This document shows positions 17,680-25,089 of a DNA stretch of 64,000 nt, piece after piece (position 1 is the first letter of the stretch; every line of letters begins with the position of its first letter). The notes beneath the pieces were generated by a model that saw only the letters and a list, made by a program, of their open reading frames with translations, searched no databases and was not told where the DNA came from. The stretch comes from Streptomyces sp. NBC_01460. GTDB taxonomy: Bacteria; Actinomycetota; Actinomycetes; Streptomycetales; Streptomycetaceae. Location: assembly GCF_036227405.1 (NCBI RefSeq), contig NZ_CP109473.1:6882001-6946000 (forward strand), given 5' to 3'. Both the position numbers and the translations under genes were made by a program.

Positions 17680-18327
17680 ATGAACGCTTCGCCTCTCACC
17701 CTCACGAAGAAGACCCACTCCTGCGTCCGCCTGGAGCGGAACGGGCAGTCGCTCGTCATCGACCCCGGCGGATTCACGGAGGACGACGCCGCGGTCGGTG
17801 CCGACGCGATCCTGGTGACGCACGAACACCCCGACCACTTCAGCGAGGCACGGCTGCGCGCGGGCCTGGAGGCCAACCCGGCCGCACAGGTGTGGACCCT
17901 GCGGAGCGTGGCCGAGCAGCTGTCGGCCGCGTTCCCGGGGCGTGTGCACACGGTCGGTCACGGCGACACCTTCACCGCCGCCGGGCTCGACGTCCAGGTG
18001 CACGGCGAACTGCACGCGGTGATCCATCCGGACATCCCGCGGATCACCAACATCGGCTTCCTGGTGGACGGTTCCGTCTTCCACCCCGGGGACGCGCTCA
18101 CGGTGCCCGACCACCCCGTGGACACGCTGATGCTGCCGGTCATGGCCCCCTGGAACAAGATCTCGGAGGTCATCGACTACGTACGCGAGGTGAAGCCGCG
18201 CCGGGCGATCGACATCCACGACGCCCTGCTCACCGACCTCGCGCGCCCGATCTACGACACGCAGATCGGCGCCCTGGGCGGAACGGACCACGGCCGGCTG
18301 ACCCCGGGTGACGCGACCCGTCTCTGA
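17680..18327 (+). CDS. MBL-fold metallo-hydrolase (UlaG/YcjY-like)
   Basis: A 215-residue metallo-beta-lactamase-fold protein of the short UlaG-like group. The strand 'THSCVRLERNGQSLVIDPGGF' and the metal motif 'VTHEHPDHF' are clear, with a later metal-ligand aspartate/histidine region ('GFLVDGSVFHPGD'). Such proteins are cytosolic Zn or Mn hydrolases of diverse phosphoesters or lactones; the substrate is not predictable here. It begins 12 bases after the PcaD-PcaC stop, so it is probably cotranscribed with it. ATG 17680. Confidence 0.85.
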   Translation: MNASPLTLTKKTHSCVRLERNGQSLVIDPGGFTEDDAAVGADAILVTHEHPDHFSEARLRAGLEANPAAQVWTLRSVAEQLSAAFPGRVHTVGHGDTFTAAGLDVQVHGELHAVIHPDIPRITNIGFLVDGSVFHPGDALTVPDHPVDTLMLPVMAPWNKISEVIDYVREVKPRRAIDIHDALLTDLARPIYDTQIGALGGTDHGRLTPGDATRL

Positions 18328-18361
18328 CCCCGTTGTCAGTGGGAGCGGTTAGGTTGGCGGC

Positions 18362-19141
18362 ATGCGCATCGCCACCTGGAACGTCAATTCCATCACCGCC
18401 CGGCTTCCGAGGCTGCTGGCCTGGCTGGAGAGCAGCGGCACCGACGTGCTCTGCCTCCAGGAGACCAAGTGCACCCTGGAGCAGTTCCCCGCCGACGCTT
18501 TGCGTGAGGCGGGCTACGAGTCCGCCGTCAACGCCACGGGCCGGTGGAACGGCGTCGCGCTGCTCTCCCGCGTCGGCCTCTCGGACGTCGTGACGGGCCT
18601 GCCCGACGGCCCGGAGTACGAGGGTGTGCAGGAGCCGAGGGCGGTGTCGGCGACCTGCGGGGGCGCGCGCGTCTGGTCCGTCTACGTCCCCAACGGCCGC
18701 GAGGTCGCCCACGACCACTACGCCTACAAGCTGCGCTGGCTGGAGGCCCTGCGGAAGGCCGTCGCCGCGGACGCGGCGGGGGCGCTCCCCTTCGCGGTCC
18801 TCGGCGACTTCAACATCGCGCCGACGGACGAGGACGTCTGGGACCCGGCGCTCTTCGTGGACTCCACCCACGTCACCCCCGCCGAGCGGGCCGCGCTCGC
18901 CGCGCTGCGCGAGGAGGGGCTCCTCGACGTGGTGCCGCGCCCCCTCAAGTACGACCACCCGTACACCTACTGGGACTACCGTCAGCTGCGCTTCCCGAAG
19001 AACAAGGGCATGCGCATCGACCTCGTCTACGGCAACGCTCCCTTCGAGGCGGCGGTCAAGGACAGCTACGTCGACCGTGAGGAGCGCAAGGGCAAGGGCG
19101 CCTCGGACCACGCCCCGGTGGTCGTGGACCTCGAGCTCTGA
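18362..19141 (+). CDS. xth: exodeoxyribonuclease III
   Basis: A 259-residue ExoIII/APE1-type DNA repair nuclease. It starts with 'MRIATWNVNSITARL' and has the metal-binding Glu in 'LCLQETKC', the catalytic 'VLGDFNIAPTDEDVWDP' block and the C-terminal 'GASDHAPVVVDLEL' (SDHxP). It cleaves the backbone 5' of abasic sites and has 3' phosphodiesterase activity in base-excision repair. The length is standard. It lies 34 bases after the MBL-fold gene on the same strand; several Streptomyces genomes show this pairing (established knowledge, recalled). Confidence 0.93.
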   Translation: MRIATWNVNSITARLPRLLAWLESSGTDVLCLQETKCTLEQFPADALREAGYESAVNATGRWNGVALLSRVGLSDVVTGLPDGPEYEGVQEPRAVSATCGGARVWSVYVPNGREVAHDHYAYKLRWLEALRKAVAADAAGALPFAVLGDFNIAPTDEDVWDPALFVDSTHVTPAERAALAALREEGLLDVVPRPLKYDHPYTYWDYRQLRFPKNKGMRIDLVYGNAPFEAAVKDSYVDREERKGKGASDHAPVVVDLEL

Positions 19142-19163
19142 AGGAGAGCGCACGAGCTTCGGC

Positions 19164-19211
19164 GTCAACTCCGGGTTGACGGACCCAGGGTGTCAACCTA
19201 GGGTTGACGCA
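19164..19211 (+). promoter_or_regulatory. two perfect palindromes overlapping a leaderless promoter
   Basis: Two 17-base inverted repeats GTCAAC-N5-GTTGAC (19164-19180 and 19192-19208) lie 28 bases apart centre to centre. The right arm of the first supplies a -35 (TTGACG, 19176-19181). The end of the spacer and right arm of the second supply a -10 (TAGGGT, 19199-19204) at 17-base spacing. A start site about seven bases beyond the -10 would coincide with the ATG at 19211, so the message is expected to be leaderless. A repressor bound here would block both hexamers. Confidence 0.75.
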
Positions 19212-19960
19212 TGACGAAGCCGTTGCGTCCCCGTCCGCCGATCCGCCTCGACGACCTCATCGACGCGATCAAGAGCACCCACACCGACACGCTGGAGCAG
19301 CTCTCCGGGGCCGTGGTTGCCGCGGATCACCTGGGCGAGATCGCCGACCACCTCATCGGCCACTTCGTGGACCAGGCGCGCCGCTCCGGCGCGTCCTGGA
19401 CGGACATCGGCCGCAGCATGGGGGTCACCCGGCAGGCCGCCCAGAAGAGGTTCGTGCCCAAGAAGCCCGGTGAGCCGTCGGACCTGGACCCGAGCCAGGG
19501 CTTCGGCCAGTTCGACACGGAGGCCAGGAACGTCGTCATGGGCGCGAGCAACGAGGCCCACGCCGCCCGCAACGACGAGGTGGGAGTGGAACACCTGGTC
19601 CTGGGCCTCCTGCTCGACCCGGCGTCCCTCGGTGCCCGGGTCGTCACCGGGCAGGGAGTCGCGCTGGAGGCGGTCCGGGAGGCGGCGACGCTCGCCCTCC
19701 CGGCCGCGGCCGACGAGGTCCCCGAGCTCATCCCGTACGACGCGGGGGCCCGCAAGGCCCTGGAGCTCACGTTCCGGGAGGCGCTGCGTCTCGGTCACGA
19801 CGTCGTCGGGAGCGGGCACATCCTGCTGGCCCTGCTGGAGTTCGAAGACGGCGCGGGCCTGCTCGCGGGGCTGGGCATCGACAAGGAGGCGGCGTCGTCG
19901 GCGGTCGCCGAAGGGGTCGCCCGCGAAATCGAGGAGTCAACTCCGGGCGCCGGAGGCTAA
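19211..19960 (+). CDS. HTH and Clp N-terminal repeat domain protein
   Basis: A 249-residue protein. Residues ~50-85 contain an HTH-like segment, 'SWTDIGRSMGVTRQAAQKRF'. Residues ~95-240 contain two Clp-N repeats ('FDTEARNVVMGASNEAHAARNDEVGVEHLVLGLLLD' and 'ALELTFREALRLGHDVVGSGHILLALLE') as in ClpC/ClpA N-domains, but no ATPase follows. It may be a DNA-binding regulator sensing clients or phospho-signals through the Clp-N fold, or an adaptor. The start has no ribosome site and sits three bases after the second palindrome, consistent with a leaderless mRNA and autoregulation. The permuted tRNA-like sequence begins nine bases after its stop. Confidence 0.85.
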   Translation: MTKPLRPRPPIRLDDLIDAIKSTHTDTLEQLSGAVVAADHLGEIADHLIGHFVDQARRSGASWTDIGRSMGVTRQAAQKRFVPKKPGEPSDLDPSQGFGQFDTEARNVVMGASNEAHAARNDEVGVEHLVLGLLLDPASLGARVVTGQGVALEAVREAATLALPAAADEVPELIPYDAGARKALELTFREALRLGHDVVGSGHILLALLEFEDGAGLLAGLGIDKEAASSAVAEGVAREIEESTPGAGG

Positions 19961-19968
19961 GGTGGCCG

Positions 19969-20115
19969 ATGAGCGCCCGGTGCGCAGGCGACGGATACTT
20001 CTTTCTGCAAAAAAGAGGACCCAGGTTCGAATCCTGGCGGTCCGGTTCCGGCCGGACCGTGGTGCAGCGGCCCAGCATCTTGTCTCCGTGGCCGACTTCG
20101 ATCTCGGGCGCTCAT
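19969..20115 (+). ncRNA. structured RNA: flanking helices enclosing the permuted tRNA
   Basis: The flanks of the tRNA-like core pair with each other. An 11-base-pair helix ATGAGCGCCCG (19969-19979) with CGGGCGCTCAT (20105-20115) is perfect. An inner helix, 19987-19995 with 20085-20093, has eight pairs around one G-G mismatch. These helices hold the two ends of the core, positions 26 and 27 of the tRNA numbering, side by side. No group I or II intron core is visible in the short intervening loops. The segment starts right after the Clp-N gene stop and is followed by a terminator hairpin, so it is probably in the same transcript. Confidence 0.7.
20000..20079 (+). tRNA. circularly permuted tRNA-Cys(GCA)-like gene
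   Basis: The 3' half comes first: anticodon arm TCTTT-CTGCAAA-AAAGA (20000-20016, anticodon GCA at 20007-20009, T33 and A37), four variable bases, T arm CCAGG-TTCGAAT-CCTGG (20021-20037) and acceptor 3' strand CGGTCCG (20038-20044). After a short loop comes the 5' half: acceptor CGGACCG (20053-20059), T8 G9, and D arm GTGC-AGCGGCCCA-GCAT (20062-20078) with A14, G15, G18G19 and A21. Rejoined as 5' half then 3' half it folds as a complete cloverleaf of about 73 bases, with U8, Levitt pair G15-C48 and a seven-pair acceptor. No CCA is encoded. The base after the seven-pair acceptor is G; an eighth pair is possible, which would make the next base U73, the Cys discriminator. Maturation by ligation, or a tRNA-mimic role, is inference. 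Confidence 0.8.
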
Positions 20116-20125
20116 GAACCTGCCG

Positions 20126-20152
20126 ATGCCGCCCCCTCACCGGGGGCGGCAT
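20126..20152. terminator. terminator hairpin after the permuted tRNA
   Basis: A perfect 11-base-pair stem (20126-20136 with 20142-20152) around the loop TCACC. It lies between the RNA gene and the stop of the convergent SDR gene, so it can serve both directions. It lacks a long T-tract, as is usual in high-GC actinomycetes. Confidence 0.75.
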
Positions 20153-20171
20153 CCCGCGTTTCCGGAGCGCC

Positions 20172-20951
20172 TCAGTGCACCGAGAACCCGCCGTCCACGA
20201 ACAGCGACTGTCCCGTGACGTAGGCCGAGGCCCTGCTCGCCAGGAACACCGCGGCCCCCGCGAAGTCCTCGGCCAGTCCGTTGCGCCCCACCATCGTGCG
20301 CGCAGCGAGAGCGGCCACCCGCTCCGGGTCCGACGACAGCCGCTGGTTGAGCGGCGTCATCACGAATCCTGGCACCAGGGTGTTGCAGGTGACTCCGTGC
20401 GGCGACCACGCCTCGGCCTGCGAGCGGGCCAGGGACTCCAGGGCACCCTTCGAGACCCCGTACGCGCCGCTCTGCACGAATGCCCGGTGGGCCTGCTGGG
20501 AGGTGATGTGGATGATCCGGCCGAAGCCGCGCTCGGCCATTCCCGGGCCGAAGCGGCGGCCCAGCAGATGGGGCGCCTTGAGGTTCACCGCCATCGTGGT
20601 GTCCCACACGTCCTCGTCGAGCTCGCTCATCGGCGGCCGCAGGTTGACGCCCGCGCAGTTGACGAGGATGTCGGGTTCGCCGAAGACCGCCGCGGCCTCG
20701 TCGCCGGCCGCGCGCACCCCCTCGCCGGTGCCGAGATCGGCGCTCACCCAGGCCGCTCGGCGGCCCTCCGCGGTGAGTTCGTCCACGGTCCGCACGAGCT
20801 CCGACTCCCTGCGGGCCACGATCACCACCTTGGCGCCCGCGCGGGCGAGGGCGTCCGTGATGCCCCGGCCGATGCCGGAACTCCCGCCGGTCACCACGGC
20901 GACCCGGCCTTCCAGCGAGAAGAGTTCGGAGAGATAGTTCTGCGACGTCAT
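20172..20951 (-). CDS. SDR family oxidoreductase
   Basis: A 259-residue classical short-chain dehydrogenase/reductase. The cofactor motif is 'VVTGGSSGIGRGI', 'NCAGVN' replaces the usual NNAG, the catalytic Ser region is 'RIIHITSQQAHRAFVQSGAYGVSKGAL' with YxxxK, and 'PGFVMTPLNQRLSSDPER' is the substrate-loop segment. The C-terminus 'YVTGQSLFVDGGFSVH' is typical of gluconate 5-dehydrogenase/ketoacyl reductase-like members. Arg in 'VARRESEL' favours NADP(H). The substrate is unknown. ATG at 20951. It converges on the structured RNA locus across a terminator. Confidence 0.9.
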   Translation of the reverse strand: MTSQNYLSELFSLEGRVAVVTGGSSGIGRGITDALARAGAKVVIVARRESELVRTVDELTAEGRRAAWVSADLGTGEGVRAAGDEAAAVFGEPDILVNCAGVNLRPPMSELDEDVWDTTMAVNLKAPHLLGRRFGPGMAERGFGRIIHITSQQAHRAFVQSGAYGVSKGALESLARSQAEAWSPHGVTCNTLVPGFVMTPLNQRLSSDPERVAALAARTMVGRNGLAEDFAGAAVFLASRASAYVTGQSLFVDGGFSVH

Positions 20952-21058
20952 CCCCGTACCTTAGATAGATGGCCGGATCATGTACGGCGCGGGTCCCGGA
21001 TTCGGAACGGTCGCGCGCCCTGCGATGCGGAACGCCCCCGGGATGGGATCCTGGTGGT

Positions 21059-21520
21059 ATGAACATCTCCTTCCTGGACAACTGGCGCAAGCGCATGGGC
21101 GGTACGCGGGAGGCGGCTCTCGCCGCCGCCGTCGAGGCCGACCCGGAGGGTGTGGCCGAGCTGTTCGCGGAATGCGAGCTGCTACGCGCCCGGGCCGCGC
21201 AGTGCGGCCTCGAACTCGACGACAGTCCCGCCTCGTTGTCCGCGCTGGACCAGCTGCCGCCCATCTGGCGAGACGACCCGGAGGAGCTGCCCTGGGTGGG
21301 CAACGACGCCGGTCTCTACCTGGGGACCGTACTGGTGCGCACCGTCAGCGGGGCCGCCTGGGGCATCCTCGCGGGCGGAAAGCCCGTGGTGCGCCTGGCG
21401 TCCGGACGCGAGATCGATGTGGTCACCGCCGGCCTGGACTGGGCGATGTCGGGCAGCCCCGAGCTCTCGGAGATGTACGCGGAGTCGGCGGAGAGCGGCC
21501 CCGAGGCCAAAACGCGATAA
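21059..21520 (+). CDS. DUF6278-like hypothetical protein
   Basis: A 153-residue soluble protein beginning 'MNISFLDNWRKRMGG'. An acidic central region precedes a C-terminal domain with 'VGNDAGLYLGTVLVRTVSGAAWGILAGGKPVVRLASGREIDVVTAG'. It resembles the Streptomyces-restricted DUF6278 family, of unknown function. It ends about 100 bases before the glutamate-type importer and is on the same strand, but it looks like an independent unit. The ribosome site before the ATG is weak. Confidence 0.7.
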   Translation: MNISFLDNWRKRMGGTREAALAAAVEADPEGVAELFAECELLRARAAQCGLELDDSPASLSALDQLPPIWRDDPEELPWVGNDAGLYLGTVLVRTVSGAAWGILAGGKPVVRLASGREIDVVTAGLDWAMSGSPELSEMYAESAESGPEAKTR

Positions 21521-21622
21521 ACAGCCTTATGTGCCGCCGGTGCGTGTCGCCCCCGGCGTGCGTGTCCACCCCGGATAGTTTGCGCTGACCTCGACACCAG
21601 CGATAAGTGGGTAGGGCAGCGT

Positions 21623-22366
21623 ATGGCCGTCGATCCGTTGATCGAACTGCGGGACGTCAACAAGCACTTCGGGACGTTGCACGTACTGCAGGACATCAAT
21701 CTCACCGTCGGCCGCGGGGAGGTGGTGGTGGTCATCGGCCCCTCCGGATCGGGTAAATCAACGCTCTGCCGGACCATCAACAGACTCGAGACGATCGAGT
21801 CCGGCTACATCGCCATCGACGGGAAGCCGCTCCCCGAGGAGGGGAAGGGGCTCGCGGAGCTCCGGGCCGAAGTGGGCATGGTCTTCCAGTCGTTCAACCT
21901 CTTCGCCCACAAGACCGTGCTGGCGAACGTCTCGCTCGCCCAGCTCAAGGTCCGCAGGCGCAAGAAGGACGAGGCCGACCAGCGCTCCCGGGAACTGCTC
22001 GAACGCGTCGGGCTCGCCTCGCAGGCGGACAAGTTCCCCGCCCAGCTCTCCGGCGGACAGCAGCAGCGCGTCGCCATCGCCCGGGCCCTCGCCATGGACC
22101 CCAAGGCACTCCTCTTCGACGAACCCACCTCCGCGCTCGACCCCGAGATGATCAACGAGGTCCTCGAGGTCATGCAGCAACTCGCCCGCGAGGGCATGAC
22201 CATGGTGGTCGTCACGCACGAGATGGGCTTCGCCAGGTCCGCGGCCAACCGCGTGGTCTTCATGTCCGACGGACGCATCGTGGAGGACCGCACCCCGGAG
22301 GACTTCTTCACCGCCCCGGAGAGCGATCGTGCCAAGGACTTCCTGTCCAAGATCCTCAAGCACTGA
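21623..22366 (+). CDS. gluA: glutamate-type amino acid ABC transporter, ATP-binding protein
   Basis: A 247-residue ATPase of the polar amino acid uptake family. It has Walker A '[10 protein letters not shown]', Q-loop '[17 protein letters not shown]', signature '[15 protein letters not shown]', Walker B '[14 protein letters not shown]' and H-switch '[10 protein letters not shown]'. It leads a four-gene operon (ATPase, binding lipoprotein, two permeases) in the order of the glutamate uptake gluABCD operon of actinobacteria. A plausible promoter is TTGCGC (21580-21585) with GATAAG (21602-21607) at 16-base spacing. Confidence 0.92.
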   Translation: MAVDPLIELRDVNKHFGTLHVLQDINLTVGRGEVVVVIGPSGSGKSTLCRTINRLETIESGYIAIDGKPLPEEGKGLAELRAEVGMVFQSFNLFAHKTVLANVSLAQLKVRRRKKDEADQRSRELLERVGLASQADKFPAQLSGGQQQRVAIARALAMDPKALLFDEPTSALDPEMINEVLEVMQQLAREGMTMVVVTHEMGFARSAANRVVFMSDGRIVEDRTPEDFFTAPESDRAKDFLSKILKH

Positions 22367-22377
22367 CAGGGGGCACC

Positions 22378-23292
22378 GTGTTGCGTACGAAGAACCTCGC
22401 GGCCGCGCTGGCCTGTCTCCTGGTCGCCGTGTTCTCCGCAGGCTGTGGCAGGGACGGCAGCCCGCCGGTCAAGGGACCGAAGGCGGAGGCCCTGCCCCAG
22501 TACAAGGTCGACACCGGCTTCCAGCTGCCGGAGTCGAAGACGTGGAAGAAGGCCGAGCGGCGGGGCCACCTCGTCGTCGGCGCCAAGGAGGACCAGCCCT
22601 ACCTCGGCGAGAAGGACCCCGCGACGGGTGTCTACTCCGGCTTCGACATCGAGATCGCCCGCATGATGGCCGCCTCGCTCGGCTTCGAGCCCGACACGAT
22701 CCAGTTCCGGACCATCGCCTCCGCCAACCGCGAGACGGCGCTCCAGAACGGGCAGATCGACTACTACGTCGGCACCTACACGATCAACGACATGCGCAAG
22801 AAGCTGGTCGGCTTCGCCGGGCCGTACTACATGGCCGGGCAGGGCCTGCTGGTGCGCACGGATGAGAACGACATCAACGGCCCGCAGGACCTGGCGGGCA
22901 AGACCGTCTGCTCGGCCGCCGGATCCACGCCGTACCAGCGCATCGCCGCCGACCACCCCGAGGCCGACCTCGTCGCCTACGACACGTACTCGATCTGCGT
23001 CGACAACCTGCTGACCTTCCAGGTCGACGCCGTCACCACCGACGACGCCATCCTGCTCGGGTTCGCGGCCAAGGCGCCGGACGAGATGAAGGTCGTCGGC
23101 AAACCCTTCTCCGAGGAGCCGTACGGCATCGGTGTCCCGCGGAGCGACAACGCGCTGCGCTTCGCGCTCGACGACGCGCTGGAGGTCAACGAGAAGAACG
23201 GCAACTGGAAGAAGGCGTTCGAGGCGACCCTCGGACTGTCCGGCGTGCCCGCGCCGCAACCTCCGCCCATCGACCGCTACCCGGCGAACTGA
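22378..23292 (+). CDS. gluB: glutamate-binding lipoprotein of ABC transporter
   Basis: A 304-residue lipoprotein. The signal peptide ends in the lipobox FSAGC (Cys near residue 23). The mature region is an SBP_bac_3 domain: 'RGHLVVGAKEDQPYLG', 'YSGFDIEIARMMAASLGFE', 'FRTIASANRETALQNGQIDYYVGTYTIN' and 'LAGKTVCSAAGSTPYQRI'. It captures glutamate or a similar amino acid outside the membrane. GTG at 22378 follows AGGGGG; a TTG directly after it is an alternative. It lies 11 bases after the ATPase gene. Confidence 0.92.
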   Translation: MLRTKNLAAALACLLVAVFSAGCGRDGSPPVKGPKAEALPQYKVDTGFQLPESKTWKKAERRGHLVVGAKEDQPYLGEKDPATGVYSGFDIEIARMMAASLGFEPDTIQFRTIASANRETALQNGQIDYYVGTYTINDMRKKLVGFAGPYYMAGQGLLVRTDENDINGPQDLAGKTVCSAAGSTPYQRIAADHPEADLVAYDTYSICVDNLLTFQVDAVTTDDAILLGFAAKAPDEMKVVGKPFSEEPYGIGVPRSDNALRFALDDALEVNEKNGNWKKAFEATLGLSGVPAPQPPPIDRYPAN

Positions 23293-23308
23293 GGGGCCGG
23301 CCACCACC

Positions 23309-23953
23309 ATGGACGTACTGACAGACAATTTCTCGCTCTACGGCAAGGGCTTCCTCGGCACCCTGGAACTCACCGTCTACGCCTCGGTCCTGGCTCTGGT
23401 GCTCGGCTTCGTCATGGCGTCCTTCCGGGTCGCACCCGTCGGCTCGCTCCGGGTGATCGGCACGGTCTGGGTCGCGGTGCTCCGCAACACCCCGCTGACC
23501 CTGCTGTTCTTCGCCGTGCTGCTCGGCCTGCCGCGCTTCGGTCTGGTCCTGCCCTTCCAGGTCTTCGCGGTCCTCGCCCTCGGCTGCTACACCTCGGCCT
23601 TCATCTGCGAGGTGCTGCGCTCCGGTATCAACACCGTGCCCACGGGGCAGGGTGAAGCCGCCCGCAGCCTCGGCATGTCCTTCAGCCAGACCCTGGGCAA
23701 CGTGGTGCTTCCCCAGGCCTTCCGGTCGGTGATCCCGCCGGTCGGGTCGACCCTCATCGCCCTCGCCAAGAACTCGGCGATCGCCGGGGCCTTCAGCGTC
23801 ACCGAGCTGCTCGGTACGTACAAGCCACTCAACGAACTCGGCTACAGCATCATCTGGTCCTTCGTCTGGATCGCAGTCGGCTATCTGATCATCACCCTCG
23901 CCATCAGTGCGCTCTTCAACCTGATGGAGAAGCGCTGGGGAGTCGCCCGATGA
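23309..23953 (+). CDS. gluC: glutamate ABC transporter permease
   Basis: A 214-residue HisM/GlnP-type permease with five membrane segments. It carries the EAA loop 'GEAARSLGMSFSQTLGNVVLPQAFRSVIPP' and the N-terminal signature 'GFLGTLELTVYASVLALVLG'. It pairs with the second permease to form the channel. Start at the ATG at 23309, 16 bases after the lipoprotein stop; the upstream in-frame extension is read-through of lipoprotein sequence in another frame. It overlaps the next gene by ATGA. Confidence 0.92.
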   Translation: MDVLTDNFSLYGKGFLGTLELTVYASVLALVLGFVMASFRVAPVGSLRVIGTVWVAVLRNTPLTLLFFAVLLGLPRFGLVLPFQVFAVLALGCYTSAFICEVLRSGINTVPTGQGEAARSLGMSFSQTLGNVVLPQAFRSVIPPVGSTLIALAKNSAIAGAFSVTELLGTYKPLNELGYSIIWSFVWIAVGYLIITLAISALFNLMEKRWGVAR

Positions 23954-24822
23954 CCCACACCACCGCCTCCGCCACCGCGCTGTACGACATCCCGGGGCCC
24001 GCGACCCGCAAGCGGCACTTCCTCTACGGGGTCATCTCGACCGTCGTGATCATCGCGCTGCTCGGCTGGATCCTCTACCTGCTCTTCGACACCGACCAGT
24101 TCACCAGCGAGAAATGGACCCCCTTCACCTACAAGGGCATCCAGGAACTGCTGCTGCGCGGGCTCGGCAACACCCTCAAGGCCTTCGCCTACGCGGCTGT
24201 CCTCTCCCTGGCGCTCGGGGCGGTCCTCGCGGTGGGGCGGCTGTCCGACCACAGGCCGGTGCGCTGGATCGCGACCCTGCTGGTCGAGTTCTTCCGGGCG
24301 ATGCCCGTACTGGTGATGATCTTCTTCATCTTCGTCGCGCTCAAGGTCCAGCCGCTGCCGGCGCTGGTCGCCGGGCTGACCCTCTACAACGGCTCCGTGC
24401 TCGCGGAGGTCTTCCGTACGGGGATCAACTCCGTGGAGCGGGGGCAGCGGGAGGCCGCCTTCGCGCTGGGGATGCGCAAGACACAGGTCACCACCCACGT
24501 CCTGGCCCCGCAGGCCGTCCGGGCGATGCTGCCCACCATCATCAGCCAGCTGGTGGTGGCGCTCAAGGACACCTCCCTCGGCTATCTGATCACCTACGAG
24601 GAGTTTCTCCACGCGGGCAAGCTGATCGCGTCGAACCTCGACTACGGCCTGCCGTTCATCCCCGTGGTCATGGTGATCTCACCCATCTACATCGGCATGT
24701 GCATGTTGCTCTCCTGGTTCGCCACCTGGGTGGCCAGACGGCAGCGGCGCAATCCGAAGACGGAGGGGACGGGTGTCTCCGCCGCCGAACCGGGGACGGT
24801 CCTGCCGGGCCGCCTTCGATAG
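23950..24822 (+). CDS. gluD: glutamate ABC transporter permease
   Basis: A 290-residue HisM/GlnP-type permease. A cytoplasmic N-terminus is followed by a first helix ('YGVISTVVIIALLGWILYLLF'), then the family core with 'GLGNTLKAFAYAAVLSLALG' and the EAA loop 'QREAAFALGMRKTQVTTHVLAPQAVRAMLP'. The C-terminal ~25 residues are polar. It is longer than the first permease by its extra N-terminal helix, as in gluD. Last gene of the operon; a very strong terminator follows at 24981. Confidence 0.92.
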   Translation: MTHTTASATALYDIPGPATRKRHFLYGVISTVVIIALLGWILYLLFDTDQFTSEKWTPFTYKGIQELLLRGLGNTLKAFAYAAVLSLALGAVLAVGRLSDHRPVRWIATLLVEFFRAMPVLVMIFFIFVALKVQPLPALVAGLTLYNGSVLAEVFRTGINSVERGQREAAFALGMRKTQVTTHVLAPQAVRAMLPTIISQLVVALKDTSLGYLITYEEFLHAGKLIASNLDYGLPFIPVVMVISPIYIGMCMLLSWFATWVARRQRRNPKTEGTGVSAAEPGTVLPGRLR

Positions 24823-24980
24823 ACACCGGCGAGTCCGTCCGGCAGCAGCCGGTGATCACTTCCCGCACCGTCGCGGAACCGGGATGCGCCCCGGGGCCGT
24901 ACCCGGTGGGGAGAAGGTCAGCTGCGTGCCGGCCGGAGCGAGGCCGTGGAGAGTGAGGGGGCGCTACCGAACAGTCCGCC

Positions 24981-25033
24981 GGAAGGAGGGCGGTCCCACG
25001 TGCCGGCAGGCGGCGTGGGACCGCCCTCCTTCC
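24981..25033. terminator. strong hairpin terminator after the glutamate operon
   Basis: A perfect 20-base-pair inverted repeat (24981-25000 with 25014-25033) has a 13-base loop containing TGCCGGCA. It sits in the 267-base space between gluD and the convergent TetR gene, and probably terminates both. The rest of the space shows no gene. Confidence 0.85.
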
Positions 25034-25089
25034 GCGCGTGGGACGGCCGCCCGTGCCACGCACGGAGGCCGGCCGGTCCACGACGGCGG

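Noticed and set aside
19969..20115. tmRNA (ssrA) fragment
   Set aside because: A full anticodon arm and D stem are present, there is no tag-coding frame or pseudoknots, and the length is far too short.
19969..20115. Permuted group I or II intron in a tRNA
   Set aside because: The flanks are only about 30-35 bases each, too short for an intron core, and no conserved intron elements are seen.
19960..20130. Ordinary tRNA with its 5' half upstream of the anticodon arm
   Set aside because: The sequence before 20000 has no D arm and cannot pair with the acceptor 3' strand, while the sequence after 20052 pairs perfectly and has a consensus D arm.
24981..25033. Insertion-sequence terminal repeats
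   Set aside because: The arms are only 13 bases apart and no transposase is present; it is a terminator hairpin.
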